From the NCBI GenBank assembly GCA_021782295.1, contig JAJXVC010000009.1, positions 1 through 22,398 of the forward strand: 22,398 bases of DNA. Reading direction: 5' to 3'. Numbering within the stretch: position 1 is the first letter of the stretch; every line of letters begins with the position of its first letter. The position numbers were made by a program, and so were the translations under genes. This DNA comes from a bacterium. GTDB taxonomy: Bacteria > Eremiobacterota > Eremiobacteria > Baltobacterales > Baltobacteraceae. Below, piece after piece: positions 21,843 through 22,398 of this stretch. Below the pieces are notes generated by a model. It did no database searches, was not told the origin of the DNA, and worked only from the letters and a program-made list of their open reading frames with translations.

Positions 21843-22398
21843 GTGAAGAGTTCGAGCGCGCGTTTTCTCCCTGCACTGATCGCACTCAGCGCGACCTGCG
21901 CGCTCTTGGTCGCGTGCGGTGGTGGCGGTGGTTCTCCCAACCCCGTGCCGACGCTCGTGCCGACACCGCTCACGACGCCGACCGTTGCACCGACGCCGGG
22001 GTTTTGCAGCGTCGGGGTCGGCATCGTGCCGACGGGAACCTCGACGCCGACCCCGGGAGCGACGCCGGTTCCCGACACGCGCCCCTCACCGACACCGGCC
22101 GCACTCACCTTTGTTTCGATTCCCACCGGCATTCCGGTTACGGTGAACGGTATTGCGATCGGCGTGACGCCGACCGCGACGACGCCGCCCTACGGCGGTA
22201 GCGCGAATCCGTTCCCCGACAGCCAGACGCTGATGAAGATTTCGTTCTCGGGAAGCGGCGCGAATGGCGCATATCCGCTCTGCGTGCAGAGCAATGCGAA
22301 CCCGGTCACGATTCTCTATAACCAGCAGGCCGACACCGCAGGTAGCATCGCATCGGTCGCCTCAGTCGGGCGCGGCCCCGCCGCGCTTCCGTTCGTTC
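21843..22398 (+). CDS. Pro/Thr-rich lipoprotein, N-terminal part (3' end outside window)
   Basis: Open from GTG 21843 to the window edge, 185 codons without a stop. TAGGG at 21833-21837 lies five bases before the GTG. The signal peptide ends in lipobox LVAC with Cys25, followed by GGGGG and a Pro/Thr-rich linker to about residue 85. After it, SIPTGIPVTVNGIAIGVTP (about 92-110) resembles the start of a PEGA-like surface domain, and a beta-rich region with a single Cys follows. The N-terminus is built like that of the upstream S8 protease (Cys, glycine run, VPT/TPT linker), so both are probably tethered to the same membrane, and the 42-base gap suggests one transcript. The function is unknown and the PEGA-like call is tentative. 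Confidence 0.75.
   Translation, partial: MKSSSARFLPALIALSATCALLVACGGGGGSPNPVPTLVPTPLTTPTVAPTPGFCSVGVGIVPTGTSTPTPGATPVPDTRPSPTPAALTFVSIPTGIPVTVNGIAIGVTPTATTPPYGGSANPFPDSQTLMKISFSGSGANGAYPLCVQSNANPVTILYNQQADTAGSIASVASVGRGPAALPFV
21936..22097 (+). repeat. Degenerate Pro/Thr-rich linker repeat in the lipoprotein gene
   Basis: Codons for Pro and Thr (ccg acg / ccg aca type) recur irregularly and encode units such as VPT, TPL, TPT and APTPG over about 54 residues (32-85). This is a low-complexity tether between the lipidated N-terminus and the folded region, not a mobile or array repeat. Confidence 0.6.

Noticed and set aside
1..22398. tRNA, rRNA, CRISPR, transposase, integrase or phage genes
   Set aside because: I looked for cloverleaf-like gaps, regular repeats and mobile-element motifs and found none; gaps between genes are too short to hold them.

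Overview
The window is a gene-dense, visibly GC-rich bacterial chromosome segment. It has 21 protein-coding genes (two cut by the window edges), no RNA genes, no CRISPR array and no insertion sequence. Most neighbours overlap or abut; the longest gene-free gap is 64 bases, so no stretch over 300 bases lacks a gene. GTG and TTG starts are common. The gene set (MEP-pathway isoprenoid genes, RseP, type 3 ProRS, GlpX-type FBPase, an Amj-like lipid II flippase, lipoproteins with Gly-rich and Pro/Thr-rich tethers) would fit a poorly cultured bacterial lineage. My best guess is Eremiobacterota (WPS-2) or a relative. This rests on overall feel and gene content, not on a marker comparison.

Region 1 (1-3439, + strand): the end of dxr, then rseP, ispG and a short secreted or membrane-anchored protein with a copper-amine-oxidase-N-like domain, all translationally coupled. 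Region 2 (3426-5597, - strand): an APC-type amino-acid permease downstream of a PduO-type cob(I)alamin adenosyltransferase. This pair sits between ispG and proS, which are often neighbours in other bacteria. Region 3 (5662-10447, + strand): proS, an unrecognised exported protein, an M16 zinc peptidase, an Amj-family flippase and a TPR-like lipoprotein.

Region 4 (10433-13963, - strand): three overlapping membrane genes, a PIG-V-like mannosyltransferase, a GtrA-family protein and a GT39/ArnT-like glycosyltransferase. Together they look like a small polyprenyl-phosphate-sugar-dependent glycosylation unit. Region 5 (14014-19984, + strand): six tightly coupled genes, glpX, a pyridine nucleotide-disulfide oxidoreductase, a nitrilase-superfamily amidase, NAD synthetase, a divergent Met8/CysG-N-like dehydrogenase and cinA. 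Amidase plus NadE look like a split glutamine-dependent NAD synthetase, and CinA can act as an NMN deamidase, so this reads as an NAD(P)/redox unit.

Region 6 (20034-end, + strand): a subtilisin-family lipoprotein protease with an ECF-like promoter candidate just before it, and the start of a second Pro/Thr-rich lipoprotein that runs off the window. The most distinctive candidates for follow-up are the NAD/redox operon with its split NAD synthetase and altered Met8-like protein, the nested inverted repeat between the adenosyltransferase and proS, and the ECF-like promoter that may give a near-leaderless protease mRNA.
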